DNA of 56,909 nt from Asticcacaulis benevestitus DSM 16100 = ATCC BAA-896 (GTDB lineage Bacteria; Pseudomonadota; Alphaproteobacteria; Caulobacterales; Caulobacteraceae): the NCBI RefSeq assembly GCF_000376105.1, contig NZ_AQWM01000024.1, positions 1-56,909 of the forward strand, written 5' to 3'. Under the pieces are notes generated by a model. It did no database searches, was not told where the DNA came from, and saw only the letters and a list, made by a program, of their open reading frames with translations. This document shows positions 1 to 8,329 of the stretch, piece after piece. The position numbers were made by a program, and so were the translations under genes. Within the stretch, counting starts at the first letter, position 1. Each line of letters starts with the position of its first letter.

Positions 1-221
1 CGCCCGAGCAAGGATTGAATGCGATAGGGCCTCTCAAGCCCAGCTTCTTCCGCTAGCATCCACCCTGTCTTGCGCTCAGCCCGCGACATAAGGCCTTCAA
101 TGAAGGCACCGGCAGATGCGCGTTGCTCTGAGCGCTTAAGCGCTGGAGCAATCGCCGCCTTCATCTCCGTCAACGCTTCGCGCCAGTTAGTCCCTGTACC
201 CACCCAATCTGACACACTCAT
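1..221 (-). mobile_element. IS701-like transposase, N-terminal part, cut by window edge
   Basis: Reading leftward from an ATG at 221, 73 codons stay open to the window edge. The protein has the N-terminal pattern of IS701-family DDE transposases: an APALKRSEQRASAGAFIEGL stretch followed by ERKTGWMLAEEAGLERPY. The element's end probably lies near 287, where TGCGCAACTGTAGTA is followed by CTAG; IS701 elements are known to favour YTAR targets. The catalytic domain lies outside the window, so intactness cannot be judged. The family call rests on remembered N-terminal motifs. Confidence 0.72.
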
Positions 222-283
222 GACAATCTCCGCTCATCCTAACCAACGAAAGGGAATCATGATTTTCCATTATGCGCAACTGT

Positions 284-658
284 AGTACTAGGTAGAGACC
301 CTTCCCATCCTGATGGTCTCTACGATGCGTCGGATAAGCTAGGCGATAAAAGCGGTTATATAGCGCTGCGACCAAGTGTAATTGCCCTGCCCCTTGATCT
401 CGAAATAAGACATGTCGAGGCTGATGTTTCAGGCAAACTCTGTGCGTCCCAGCGGCGCGCCGTTCGCACGGCGCACGGTGGCAGGCTTCGACCAGTCGGC
501 CCGCTTGGCCGGATCACCGCCTTCGTGCATTGGATATTGGATCATCTCGGGGAAAGGAGGGAAGTGCGATGGCCTTGATTGTGCTTTCCCGCTCATAGGC
601 GTCCTTGGCTTGATATAGTCGTGTTTTGGACGCCTGCGGACCGAAAATCACGTAATGC
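284..658. other. Gap with decayed coding-like sequence
   Basis: No intact gene is supported. On the minus strand, positions about 650 to 360 read as protein-like sequence with a one-base frame change near a C-run at about 548 and an in-frame TGA near 428. Recognisable pieces include QYPMHEGGDPAKRADWSKPA and MSYFEIKGQGNYTW. I do not recognise the family. It is probably a gene remnant beside the IS end. Confidence 0.4.
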
Positions 659-2947
659 TTATGGCTCTAAGACAGAGATCGAACCTGACAAAGGCGTATC
701 GTTTGCGGCTCGGCCCACGAAGAAGGTATATTTCCCGGGTTTGAGAACCCATGCATTCGCCTTTTCATCGAATGTCGAAATGTACATCGGGTCGATTTTG
801 ACGTCGACCGTTCGCTTTTCTCCTGTTTTTAGCGGAATGCGCGTCCAGCCGACCAATCGGCGTGTCGAGCCGTCAACGTCACCGGGGCGTTGCGCATAGA
901 CCTGCGCGGTTTCAATACCTTCAAAAGCTCCTGTGTTTTTGACTGTGAAATGCACCGTGTCGGCGGATACACTTAGGCCTTCATAGCCGTAACTCGTATA
1001 GCTCAGACCAAAGCCAAATCCGAAAATGGGTTTAATTTTCTTCAGTTCGTACCAGCGATAACCCACATTGGCCCCTTCGGGATAGGTGATATCAAAGGGT
1101 GGTGGCCCTACGCGCTGCCTTCCCAAACTATCCATTACAGGGGCACCGGTTTCGTCGACCAAGCCTTGCGTCTTAAGCGTAGACCCTGGGAGCACAGGGT
1201 TCGGCAGATCGGCAATTGAGCGCGGGAAGCTGATCGGCAGCTTTGCAGAGAAATTGACCTTACCCGTCATTAATCGCGCCATGGCTTCGCCGCCGCGGGC
1301 GCCTGGATACCAGGCTTGGATGACGCCACCAACCAAATCCAGCCAAGGCATGGTGATCGGCCCGCCGGTTTCAAGGACGACCACGGTGTGCTTATTAGCG
1401 GTGGCTATGGCCTTGATCAATCCGTCCTGATTTCCGGGCAGACTAAGATCCGGCAGGTCGACGGCTTCGCCCGCCGGCTTGTTCGCAAAGACGATGACAA
1501 GATCCGCCGTTTTTGCCAATTCTGCCGACTTTTGGGGATCGTTGCCTGAGTCATAGATTATGTTCGCATCGGGTCGAAGGGCCTTGAGCGCCTTAAGGGG
1601 CGAGGATGGATACCAAATTGGCCCCCGGCTAAAGACACCTGCGGCACCTTGATCCGAGACAGATGTCTCGGCTTTGACTGCACTGCCACCTGGAGGGTCG
1701 ACCTGGCCGGAGCCCCCGCCGGTCAAGACCCCGACATCTGCGTGACTGCCTACCAACAGGATTGATTTTGCCGTGGCAGCGATAGGCAGTTCACCGTTAT
1801 TTTTTAAAAGAACCATGCCATTCTCTGCGGCCATCTGAGAAATTTCGAGGCCACCATCAATATCGACGACCATAGTCACCGGTGGATTGTCCACAACACC
1901 AGAAGCAAACAGGGTGCGTACAATGCGCAAAGCGGCATCGTCGATGCGGGATTGCGGCACTTCGCCGGCGGCTACAGCGGCGGCGAGCCGTTCGCCGAAA
2001 TATTTGTCGTCTGGTTGTTCCTGATCCAGGCCGCTATTCATAGCCTTCGCCGTAGAGTGCGCACCGCCCCAGTCCGATAAAACGAAGCCCTTAAACTGCC
2101 AGTCGCGCTTCAACACCTGGTTCAGCAGATAGTCGTTTTCGCAGGCATAGTCGCCGTTCACAAGATTGTACGAACACATGACCATACCGGGATTACCGAT
2201 CTTGACCCCGATTTCAAAAGCCATCAGATCGCTTTCACGCAAAACCCGATGGCTCATGACTGGATTATTGACCTGACGACCGGTTTCTTGATCATTCACC
2301 GCAAAGTGCTTGATATCACCAATAACGTGCTCATTCTGCAATCCGACCAGGAAGTTCCCCGCCATGACGCCGGCGAGCACCGGATCCTCGCCACGGTATT
2401 CAAACGTCCGGCCATTACGAGGCTCGCGCATCAAATTGACCCCACCAGAGAGAGACGTATTGTAACCCTGAGCACGGAGTTCCCGGCCGATCAATGCCCC
2501 ATATTCATGGGCTATTTGTGGATCAAAAGACGCCGCTTCAGCGATCGCGGCCGGCATCAGAGTGGAGTAGCGGCTCGTTGCTGCCCCGCGAGTCACGCCA
2601 ACGGTCGAATCCGCCATATTGAGATCGGGGAGACCTAGACGGGGTATCCCTGGCACAAAACCAGCCCCGCCATTTGCAGTCGTGCCCTTGCGTTTAGGTG
2701 AGATAGGCCCGCCGTAGCCATGCAGGAGTGATAGCTTCTCGGACTGGGTCATTTGCGCCAGGACGAGGCGCGCGCGTGTGTCTGGATCCAATGTCGTGTT
2801 CATCCAGGGCTGGGTCGTCGCTGCAGCACCGGGCGTAGACGGCGCCTCGGCCCGTGATAAATTTGCCGTCAAAAATGATAACAAGCTAACCGTGGCCAAC
2901 AGAGCCATGCGCGTCGCAAGGCCATGTTTATGTTTGAGGCTACTCAT
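659..2947 (-). CDS. GH3 beta-glucosidase, exported
   Basis: Glycoside hydrolase family 3 enzyme of 762 aa, expected to release glucose or another beta-linked monosaccharide from oligosaccharides in the periplasm. A Sec-type signal peptide covers about residues 1-33 (hydrophobic core LLATVSLLSFLTANL, then SRAEA). The N-terminal barrel carries KHFAVNDQETGR (K213-H214) and the nucleophile motif VLSDWGGAHS with D292. The alpha/beta sandwich follows, with LLVGSHADVGVLTGGGSGQV, and the C-terminus is FN3-like (FGFGLSYTSY onward). The length is normal for the family. It is monocistronic, with an IS end behind it. A second, divergent GH3 lies at 44-46 kb, so the two probably have different substrates. 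Exact specificity cannot be read from sequence. Confidence 0.93.
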   Translation of the reverse strand: MSSLKHKHGLATRMALLATVSLLSFLTANLSRAEAPSTPGAAATTQPWMNTTLDPDTRARLVLAQMTQSEKLSLLHGYGGPISPKRKGTTANGGAGFVPGIPRLGLPDLNMADSTVGVTRGAATSRYSTLMPAAIAEAASFDPQIAHEYGALIGRELRAQGYNTSLSGGVNLMREPRNGRTFEYRGEDPVLAGVMAGNFLVGLQNEHVIGDIKHFAVNDQETGRQVNNPVMSHRVLRESDLMAFEIGVKIGNPGMVMCSYNLVNGDYACENDYLLNQVLKRDWQFKGFVLSDWGGAHSTAKAMNSGLDQEQPDDKYFGERLAAAVAAGEVPQSRIDDAALRIVRTLFASGVVDNPPVTMVVDIDGGLEISQMAAENGMVLLKNNGELPIAATAKSILLVGSHADVGVLTGGGSGQVDPPGGSAVKAETSVSDQGAAGVFSRGPIWYPSSPLKALKALRPDANIIYDSGNDPQKSAELAKTADLVIVFANKPAGEAVDLPDLSLPGNQDGLIKAIATANKHTVVVLETGGPITMPWLDLVGGVIQAWYPGARGGEAMARLMTGKVNFSAKLPISFPRSIADLPNPVLPGSTLKTQGLVDETGAPVMDSLGRQRVGPPPFDITYPEGANVGYRWYELKKIKPIFGFGFGLSYTSYGYEGLSVSADTVHFTVKNTGAFEGIETAQVYAQRPGDVDGSTRRLVGWTRIPLKTGEKRTVDVKIDPMYISTFDEKANAWVLKPGKYTFFVGRAANDTPLSGSISVLEP

Positions 2948-2990
2948 GGAGCTTTTCCTTTAAATTTTGCTACCCAAACCACCATCGCCA

Positions 2991-3929
2991 TTAGGAGCGA
3001 AGGTTTTCTCGCATCCACTCTTCGGCGGTCTCAACTTTGATACCATTCCGCGCGTTAAAGCTATCGCGCTTCGGCCATGCCACGCCCCTGCCTTCGGCAA
3101 AGACCGCCCGATATTTCATGATGTGATTATCAGGGTCCTGCGCAAGTTCCGCCTTCAGCTGCGGTACGGTCCATTCTGCTTTGGTGAACGGGCGATCAAG
3201 AACGGTCTGAAGCGTCTCAGCAACCTCGCCGTAGGTGACTGTGTCACCTGCAAGATAGACGATCTCGTTGCGGATCGTCGGTTGAGCAAAGACGACCTCT
3301 GCGGTCAAGGCTCCGATATCATCAGGCGTTGTCAGCGTAACTTCCGTATTCAGACTGCCCAGAGCCTTGACCACGTTTTTCTCAAGATCGACGACCTCAA
3401 ATATCGGTTCGAACAAAAAGCTCGTGAACATGCCCGTGGAGATCACGACCCAGTCCGTTTTGTCCTGGGCACGGAGGAGCTCCCGCACGTCGATCTGTGC
3501 GTCGAACAAGTCCTGAGGACTACCACGCCCGATGACGTCGAAATCGACGCCAAACTGCCACGGGAAATATCGCTTGAGGTTGGCTTCGAGGGCAGCCTTG
3601 GCAAGTTTCATGGGAGCGTCCAGGCCAGCGGAAAAGCCTGCGCATCCGATCACGGTGTCAAAAGGTGCAAAGATAGCTGCCAGCTCACTTATGGAAGCGG
3701 CGAGGATATCGCCGGTAACGATCTCGATACCCAATTCGCGTATTTCGGCGACCTCACGCCGTTTCACCGGGTCGTTCGACTCGATTGTTGCCGCTCGCAA
3801 CAGGACACTGATCGTCGCTCCTTGATGATCCTTGGCTTTGCGCGCCAGATTGCGTAGTACCGGCATGCCGAGTTCTCCGGCACCAATGACCAGGATCGAC
3901 TGTGATTTTACTGTTTGCGAAGAGTTCAT
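2991..3929 (-). CDS. NmrA-like NAD(P)-binding reductase
   Basis: Atypical SDR of the NmrA/isoflavone-reductase type, 312 aa. The N-terminal Rossmann fold has SILVIGAGELGMPVLRNLA (GxGxxG variant), and a YFPWQFGVD segment typical of aromatic-alcohol-reductase-like proteins follows. It may be a redox enzyme or an NAD(P)-dependent sensor; the substrate is unknown. An upstream in-frame ATG at 4031 exists, but it would overlap the divergent regulator start. The ATG at 3929 is preceded by AGGAAGGA at a good distance, so I chose it. It is divergent from an HxlR regulator 80 bp away, the usual arrangement for electrophile- or redox-responsive oxidoreductase genes. Confidence 0.85.
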   Translation of the reverse strand: MNSSQTVKSQSILVIGAGELGMPVLRNLARKAKDHQGATISVLLRAATIESNDPVKRREVAEIRELGIEIVTGDILAASISELAAIFAPFDTVIGCAGFSAGLDAPMKLAKAALEANLKRYFPWQFGVDFDVIGRGSPQDLFDAQIDVRELLRAQDKTDWVVISTGMFTSFLFEPIFEVVDLEKNVVKALGSLNTEVTLTTPDDIGALTAEVVFAQPTIRNEIVYLAGDTVTYGEVAETLQTVLDRPFTKAEWTVPQLKAELAQDPDNHIMKYRAVFAEGRGVAWPKRDSFNARNGIKVETAEEWMRENLRS

Positions 3930-4009
3930 TCGGAAATCCTTCCTATTCTCATCGTTGATGTGACCGGGTAAATGGCATAGTTCAAAAGCGGTCGTAAGAA
4001 GGTACATGC

Positions 4010-4456
4010 GTGATACCGGAGGGTAGGACACTGACGAGAGATGAAATCCTGAGCTATGCTCAAGCTGTCTGCGACGGTCTTCGCGAAGACGAGGACGGGG
4101 TAAGACGCGAAGTTCTGACCCACGCAGGGAACAGATGGTCGCTGGGCGTCATCCACACCTTGGGCGTATATGGCAGGCTACGCCATGCCGATATCGGACG
4201 CAGAATGCACGGGGTTACCCAAAGAATGCTGACACGTACGCTTCGTCAGCTTGAGAGAGACGGTTTGGTCACACGCTATGATCTCGTGGAGATGCCGCCA
4301 CGCGTGGAATACGAGCTTACCGATTGGGGAATGGGATTGCTCGTCCGTATGATCCCGCTTTGGACATGGGTCGTCGAAAATTCGGATCAGTTTCGTAAGT
4401 CGCGTGAGGAATATGATTCACGTCCGCAGCAGAAACCGTCATGGCAGACGTTCTGA
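4010..4456 (+). CDS. HxlR-type winged-helix regulator
   Basis: Transcription factor of 148 aa with the HxlR winged helix. The pattern NRWSLGVIHTLGVYGRLRHA, then GVTQRMLTRTLRQLERDGLV and YELTDWG, is characteristic. The start is GTG at 4010 with AGAAGG a few bases upstream. A single early cysteine (about residue 22) precedes the HTH; some family members sense electrophiles through such a cysteine, but that role here is inference. It very likely controls the divergent NmrA-like gene. Its last codons lie inside the left arm of a long inverted repeat (4443-4495). Confidence 0.88.
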   Translation: MIPEGRTLTRDEILSYAQAVCDGLREDEDGVRREVLTHAGNRWSLGVIHTLGVYGRLRHADIGRRMHGVTQRMLTRTLRQLERDGLVTRYDLVEMPPRVEYELTDWGMGLLVRMIPLWTWVVENSDQFRKSREEYDSRPQQKPSWQTF

Positions 4457-4495
4457 TCAGGCCGTAGACTAGGCGACCTGATCAGAACGTCTGCC
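4443..4495. terminator. Perfect 19-bp hairpin at end of HxlR gene
   Basis: GGCAGACGTTCTGATCAGG (4443-4461) is repeated perfectly inverted at 4477-4495 with a 15-nt loop. The HxlR stop codon (4454-4456) lies in the left arm. There is no T-run on either side. The mutarotase gene converges from the right. It is probably a transcript-end structure or bidirectional terminator. Confidence 0.65.
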
Positions 4496-4809
4496 GCTAC
4501 ACTTTTGAAGTAGCCAGCAAGGTGAGGGGATTTTTGGCATATCGCGTGGCGATTGCCAGGCAAGACTTGAGCCGGCTGAAGCGCGCCCCGTCGAAAGGGG
4601 GCTTAACCTTTCGTCACCTTAAAATCAGACGACGCTGCCTTGACGAGAGGTCTCATTTGACCCGAATAATAGCGCAAAGGTGGTGTCGCCGGTCATCAAT
4701 GAGACCACCGGCGAGCCGGCGGCACAAGTTGTACACCGTGGGGCTGTGAAGCTGTAACACTGTATTGCCTTGGGCGAGTCAACGGGCTGTGAGAACCGCC
4801 GTCCCGTGA
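4496..4809. other. Intergenic region, small coding-like remnant
   Basis: No supported gene. On the plus strand, about 4650-4749 reads as a C-terminal-like tail (FDPNNSAKVVSPVINETT, ending HRGAVKL-stop) with a stop codon just upstream of it. It looks like the end of a lost gene; the family is not recognised. Confidence 0.35.
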
Positions 4810-5244
4810 TTAGATGGCAGGCGAAATCACGCCCTTACGCAAGATTATGTTCCCGTAGAGCCGCAGTTCCCCGCTTGCGACTATGGCAAAGGCAGCCTTG
4901 ATGCGATCGTAAAAGGGCGGCCCCGAAATGGGGGTCAGGCGTATCCCGTTGTCATTTTCATCAATGGCCGCCTGGAATTCCTCGTAGATCGGCTCGATAC
5001 GATCACAGTCACCGAAAGCGCAGGGCCTGAACGCGGCTTCAGGAACGTCGCGATCCAGGGGCATCAGAGACAAGATCGCTTTCAGGATTGTCGGTGCGTC
5101 CGTCGCGTCCATCCGAACGAGACGCCGCGCATGGCTGAGCGCCGGGTAATTGGCATCGACAATGGCAATCTCATCACCGTGGCCCATTTCACGCAAGATC
5201 GCGAGCAGGTCAGGGCCGACAATGGGGTTTATTCCTTTAAGCAT
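4810..5244 (-). CDS. RbsD/FucU-family sugar mutarotase
   Basis: FucU/RbsD-type mutarotase of 144 aa, a cytoplasmic enzyme that interconverts sugar anomers so that imported sugar reaches the kinase or isomerase in the right form. The N-terminal MLKGINPIVGPDLLAILREM is followed by GHGDEIAIVDANYP (with the conserved His), and the C-terminal LYGNIILRKGVI is typical of FucU. Length is normal. The ATG at 5244 has GGCGGGA upstream. A perfect inverted repeat at 5294-5320, matching sites in front of the permease and GH32 genes, lies about 50 bp upstream. It therefore probably belongs to the fructan regulon and may act on fructose rather than fucose; the substrate is inference. Confidence 0.87.
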   Translation of the reverse strand: MLKGINPIVGPDLLAILREMGHGDEIAIVDANYPALSHARRLVRMDATDAPTILKAILSLMPLDRDVPEAAFRPCAFGDCDRIEPIYEEFQAAIDENDNGIRLTPISGPPFYDRIKAAFAIVASGELRLYGNIILRKGVISPAI

Positions 5245-5293
5245 TTCATCCCGCCTTCTGTAATTCCAATCGTAAGCTTGGCACTCCCTCAGG

Positions 5294-5320
5294 GACTATG
5301 TCAATCATATTGACATAGTC
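5294..5320. promoter_or_regulatory. Operator-like inverted repeat, site A
   Basis: GACTATGTCAA-N5-TTGACATAGTC is a perfect 11-bp inverted repeat between the mutarotase and the divergent broken GH32 gene. Its core, TATGTC-N9-GACATA, has the same spacing as sites B (8016-8036) and C (11321-11341). It is probably the binding site of the ROK regulator at 6650-7858. No other feature explains it. Confidence 0.7.
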
Positions 5321-5422
5321 AAATAGCCACGGATTGGAGTGTGGGATATTTTCCTGCAGTGGAGCGCCAATGCGTAAATGTTGCAAATATGACATAGGTG
5401 GTATGGATTGAGGTTCAATTAG

Positions 5423-6653
5423 GTGAGGTATCTTAATTTAAACAGAGTCGCATGGCGTCACCCATTTTGGATGACGCAGACGAATGACGCGGTGGCCTGG
5501 AAAGCCCCGGCTTTAACGTTACCGGTGGGTGACACGAGCGCGCCCGACGCCTGGCTCGGAAGTGGCAGTGGGATCGCCGCCCCTTCAGGAGGATACCGGC
5601 TTTTCTATACGGGGCATAATCCGGCCGCCAATCCTAAGGAAATCGTTATGCAGGCGCGCGCCGCCAGTCTCAACGGCCCATGGGCCAAGGTCGCGAGCTT
5701 TGGATTTGCTGGGACGCCGCAATACGATGCCATGGATTTCCGCGACCCGTTCGTCTTCTGGAATGCTGAGGCACATGCCTATTGGATGATCCTTGCCTCG
5801 CGGCAGGGCGCGAAGGCGGTCATGCCCGGTACAGTTCCCCTGATATGACAAGCTGGACGGCCGAAACACCGCTCTACACTGAGGACAGCCCGTTAAACCT
5901 CGAGTTACCTGATCTCTTCAATCAATGCAGTCATTGGAATCTGCTGTATTCGGATCAGCGATCTAACGCCCGGCAGGTCCGCGTGCTTACGGCTAGCCAG
6001 AGTTCTGGCCCTTATGCCTATCGGAGCTACGACGCGCTCGACGCAAAGGCCTTCTATGCCGGAAAGACAGCTGGAACCAACGACAATCGTCTCTTGTTTG
6101 GCTGGCTCGCTCACGAGCGCGGCCACACCGATGCCGGGGCTTTGGACTGGGGCGGCGACCTGGTGACGCATGCCGTCAAATGCCGCGCCGATGGTGAACT
6201 CGCTGTATGGCTCCCCGATATCCTGGCGCAGACCTTCAACACTCAGACCCGCCCCCTGTCTATCGGCAGCGCGACGATAGGGGAGGGCGGAAAGGCCACA
6301 CTTACGCATCTCGACATCCAGGTTGTCCCCGGCAGCGAATTCGGCATAGCCTTCAAAGGCGCGATAACAATCTGACAAGCCTGCTGAAGGTCGATACGCA
6401 AAACGGCCAGGCCACGTTTCTTCTGAACGGCGGCGCGACGGAGGCGCCGATGGTCGCTATCCCGACGCCGGCTGATGGCCACTATACGGTCGATCTGGTC
6501 ATAGATCCAAGGTTGGGCCTGGGAATCGCCTATATCAACGACTTCCGAGCCCTGAGCTTCCGATACTATGACGTCAGATTCGCAGACGTTTCGGTCTATG
6601 CCAAGCCGACACCCCTGGCCTTGAGCGGCACAGTACGTGAGCGCCGCCCCTAA
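5423..6653 (+). pseudogene. Broken GH32 family gene, two frameshifts and no N-terminus
   Basis: Remnant of a GH32 (levanase/invertase-like) hydrolase. Three consecutive frames join as one protein: 5423 to about 5823, about 5823 to 6365, and about 6365 to 6653. Each step is -1, as from single-base deletions near 5823 (KAV|ARYSSPDMTSW) and 6366 (FKGA|DNNLTSLL). The motif AMDFRDPFVFW keeps the RDP site, and LELPDLF corresponds to the acid/base region. The N-terminal WMNDPNG nucleophile segment is absent, so even without the frameshifts the enzyme would lack its nucleophile. It sits beside operator site A, and its last four bases overlap the convergent regulator stop. Sequencing error could explain one frameshift, but not the missing N-terminus as well. 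Confidence 0.85.
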
Positions 6654-7858
6654 GCTTGCACGGGCACACTTTTGAGCAGAGCCTCGAGATCTTCAGCAAA
6701 CCGCTCCTGCATGGGTAGGCTGGCTGCCCCTATGACACGGGCAAAGTATCCAAGCGTTCCGGGAACGACTTCGAACGGTGACAGGCCGATGGTTGGATGC
6801 AGGCCGATCTGTTCTCTTGTCCGGTCGATGATCCGGCCGCGAACACGTTCAGGAAGTGAGCCGTCGATAACGATTTGCGGGACGTCCAGAATAGCGCTTG
6901 CGTTTATAAAGGCGCTCGCCAGGTGTGATGAGATCTGCTCAACCCACGGCCCCACAAAGGCGTCGATGGTCGACCAGTCGTCGTCCGGATTCCATATTTC
7001 TGCTGCATCCTGACCGGCTTCGCGCAGGCTATGCACGAGCGTAATGATCGAGGCGACGGATAAAAGTTGGCGGCTCTCCGTCGTGGAAGCGGCGGCATGT
7101 GCCAGCATGAAGCCTACAGCACCGGCTTTCAGGCGTGACCCACGCAGGATCTTTCCGTTGAGAACGACGCCGCCGCCGAGAAATGTGCCAAGGTAGATAT
7201 ACAAAAAATCTTTGGATTTTTCCGCTTTCCCGAAGGTGAGCTCGCCTGTGCAGGCTGCCGCGACATCGTTCCAGATAGTAACGGGAACGTCCGCCAGCCC
7301 TTCCAGCGCTGCCTTTACATCGAAGTCGTGCCAGGCCATCAACTCATCTTCGGGCGCGTCGAATTCCGGCCCCCAACGCCAGAGCTCGTTGGGCATGGCG
7401 ACCCCCATACCGATGACCTTGTCCATGACCGATGGCGGAAAGGCCTCGCAAACCGCCTTTAACGCCGTCCGGACAAAGCTTATCATCTGATCGGGAGTCG
7501 GATAGTCTATGCCGTGGCGAATCCATTTCAGCACCTTGCCCGAAAAGTCCATAAGGACGAGTTCGAAACTTTTACGGCCGATCTTGAAACCGATTGAGTA
7601 TGCGCCGTCCGGGTTGAGGGTAAATGGCACTTGCGGTTGGCCGATCCGGCCGCGAATCGGCTCACCTCGCAGCAAGAGGCCATTACCTTCAAGGCGGCCG
7701 ATCACATCGGTCAGGGTTTGCTTCGACAAGCCCGTCTGCTGCGTGAGTTCAGCCTTGGACAAAGCCCCCCTGGATCGCAAAATCGACAGGACCAAACGTT
7801 CGTTGTATGCGCCAACCGCGACGATATTCGATCCGCGATTTAACTTCTGCGTGTTCAT
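6650..7858 (-). CDS. ROK-fold transcriptional regulator (NagC/XylR type)
   Basis: Sugar-responsive repressor of 402 aa. The N-terminal winged helix at about residues 15-65 (VLSILRSRGALSKAELTQQT, then GLSKQTLTDVIGRLEGNGLL) is fused to a ROK domain (YSIGFKIGRKSFELVLMDFS; TIWNDVAAACTGELTFGKA). Oddly, the sensor lacks the usual ExGH and CxCGxxGC zinc motif: the corresponding stretch reads AGAVGFMLAHAAASTTESRQ. It may therefore bind its ligand differently or be structurally zinc-free. It lies between the broken GH32 gene and the permease. Three inverted repeats of one design flank this locus and are its likely operators. Confidence 0.9.
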   Translation of the reverse strand: MNTQKLNRGSNIVAVGAYNERLVLSILRSRGALSKAELTQQTGLSKQTLTDVIGRLEGNGLLLRGEPIRGRIGQPQVPFTLNPDGAYSIGFKIGRKSFELVLMDFSGKVLKWIRHGIDYPTPDQMISFVRTALKAVCEAFPPSVMDKVIGMGVAMPNELWRWGPEFDAPEDELMAWHDFDVKAALEGLADVPVTIWNDVAAACTGELTFGKAEKSKDFLYIYLGTFLGGGVVLNGKILRGSRLKAGAVGFMLAHAAASTTESRQLLSVASIITLVHSLREAGQDAAEIWNPDDDWSTIDAFVGPWVEQISSHLASAFINASAILDVPQIVIDGSLPERVRGRIIDRTREQIGLHPTIGLSPFEVVPGTLGYFARVIGAASLPMQERFAEDLEALLKSVPVQA

Positions 7859-8015
7859 GCGTTGAGCTTCTGTTCTCTATTCTATCAAGCGCTTCCAGAT
7901 CCCCTCAAGAGGTCGAAGGCATATGGATTTGCGTGTCCGCACGGTCCATCGGTGACGTGATTTTTATACCTTACGATAGCTTGCTCTGCAAAAAATCAAA
8001 AGGGCGCAATTTATA

Positions 8016-8036
8016 TAAGTCCGGTATATTGACTTA
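8016..8036. promoter_or_regulatory. Operator-like inverted repeat, site B
   Basis: TAAGTC-N9-GACTTA, with spacer CGGTATATT, lies upstream of the permease and divergent from the regulator. It differs from site C at one base of 21 and shares the half-site spacing of site A. It is the probable ROK-regulator operator. Confidence 0.72.
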
Positions 8037-8259
8037 ATCTTCGCCTTGATGTTTAATTTCATCGTGCCCGGTCGAAGTGGCGTGGTATTATATCTGGCCC
8101 ATGTCGACTGTAACACTGAAGGCTGTTTCAGTCAGGCCCAATCCTGCCGCGTGAAAGCAGGCGTTTGGAAAGATGACATGAGGCGGGTACGACGGCCTTT
8201 TCTCCAGGGCCATTCGATAGGCGTTGCGGTTGATTTGGACTTTCCCTCCCTGGACTTTC

Positions 8260-8292
8260 GAGCGCGGCATGCTCTGCCGCGCTCCTTTTTTT
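8260..8292 (+). terminator. Rho-independent terminator in the permease leader
   Basis: GAGCGCGGCA-TGCTC-TGCCGCGCTC forms a perfect 10-bp GC-rich stem with a 5-nt loop, followed by C and seven T. It points along the plus strand and ends about 37 bp before the permease start, so it would stop transcription coming from the site B promoter. Confidence 0.9.
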
Positions 8293-8329
8293 AGAAGCAC
8301 AAAAAAAACGTTTAGGTAGGAGACATAGT

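Larger units (their letters stand above)
7859..8329. promoter_or_regulatory. Divergent control region with long permease leader
   Basis: This 471-bp region between the ROK regulator and the permease holds operator site B (8016-8036) and then about 220 bp without a convincing gene. It ends in a textbook terminator (8260-8292) just before the permease ribosome-binding site AGGAG at about 8317. Either a small RNA is encoded between site B and the terminator, or the permease mRNA has an attenuated leader. No known riboswitch class is recognised. Confidence 0.5.

Noticed and set aside
2967..3857. Long open plus-strand reading (296 codons) over the NmrA gene
   Set aside because: It lies entirely antisense to a well-supported reductase and has no domain pattern; it is a GC-driven shadow.
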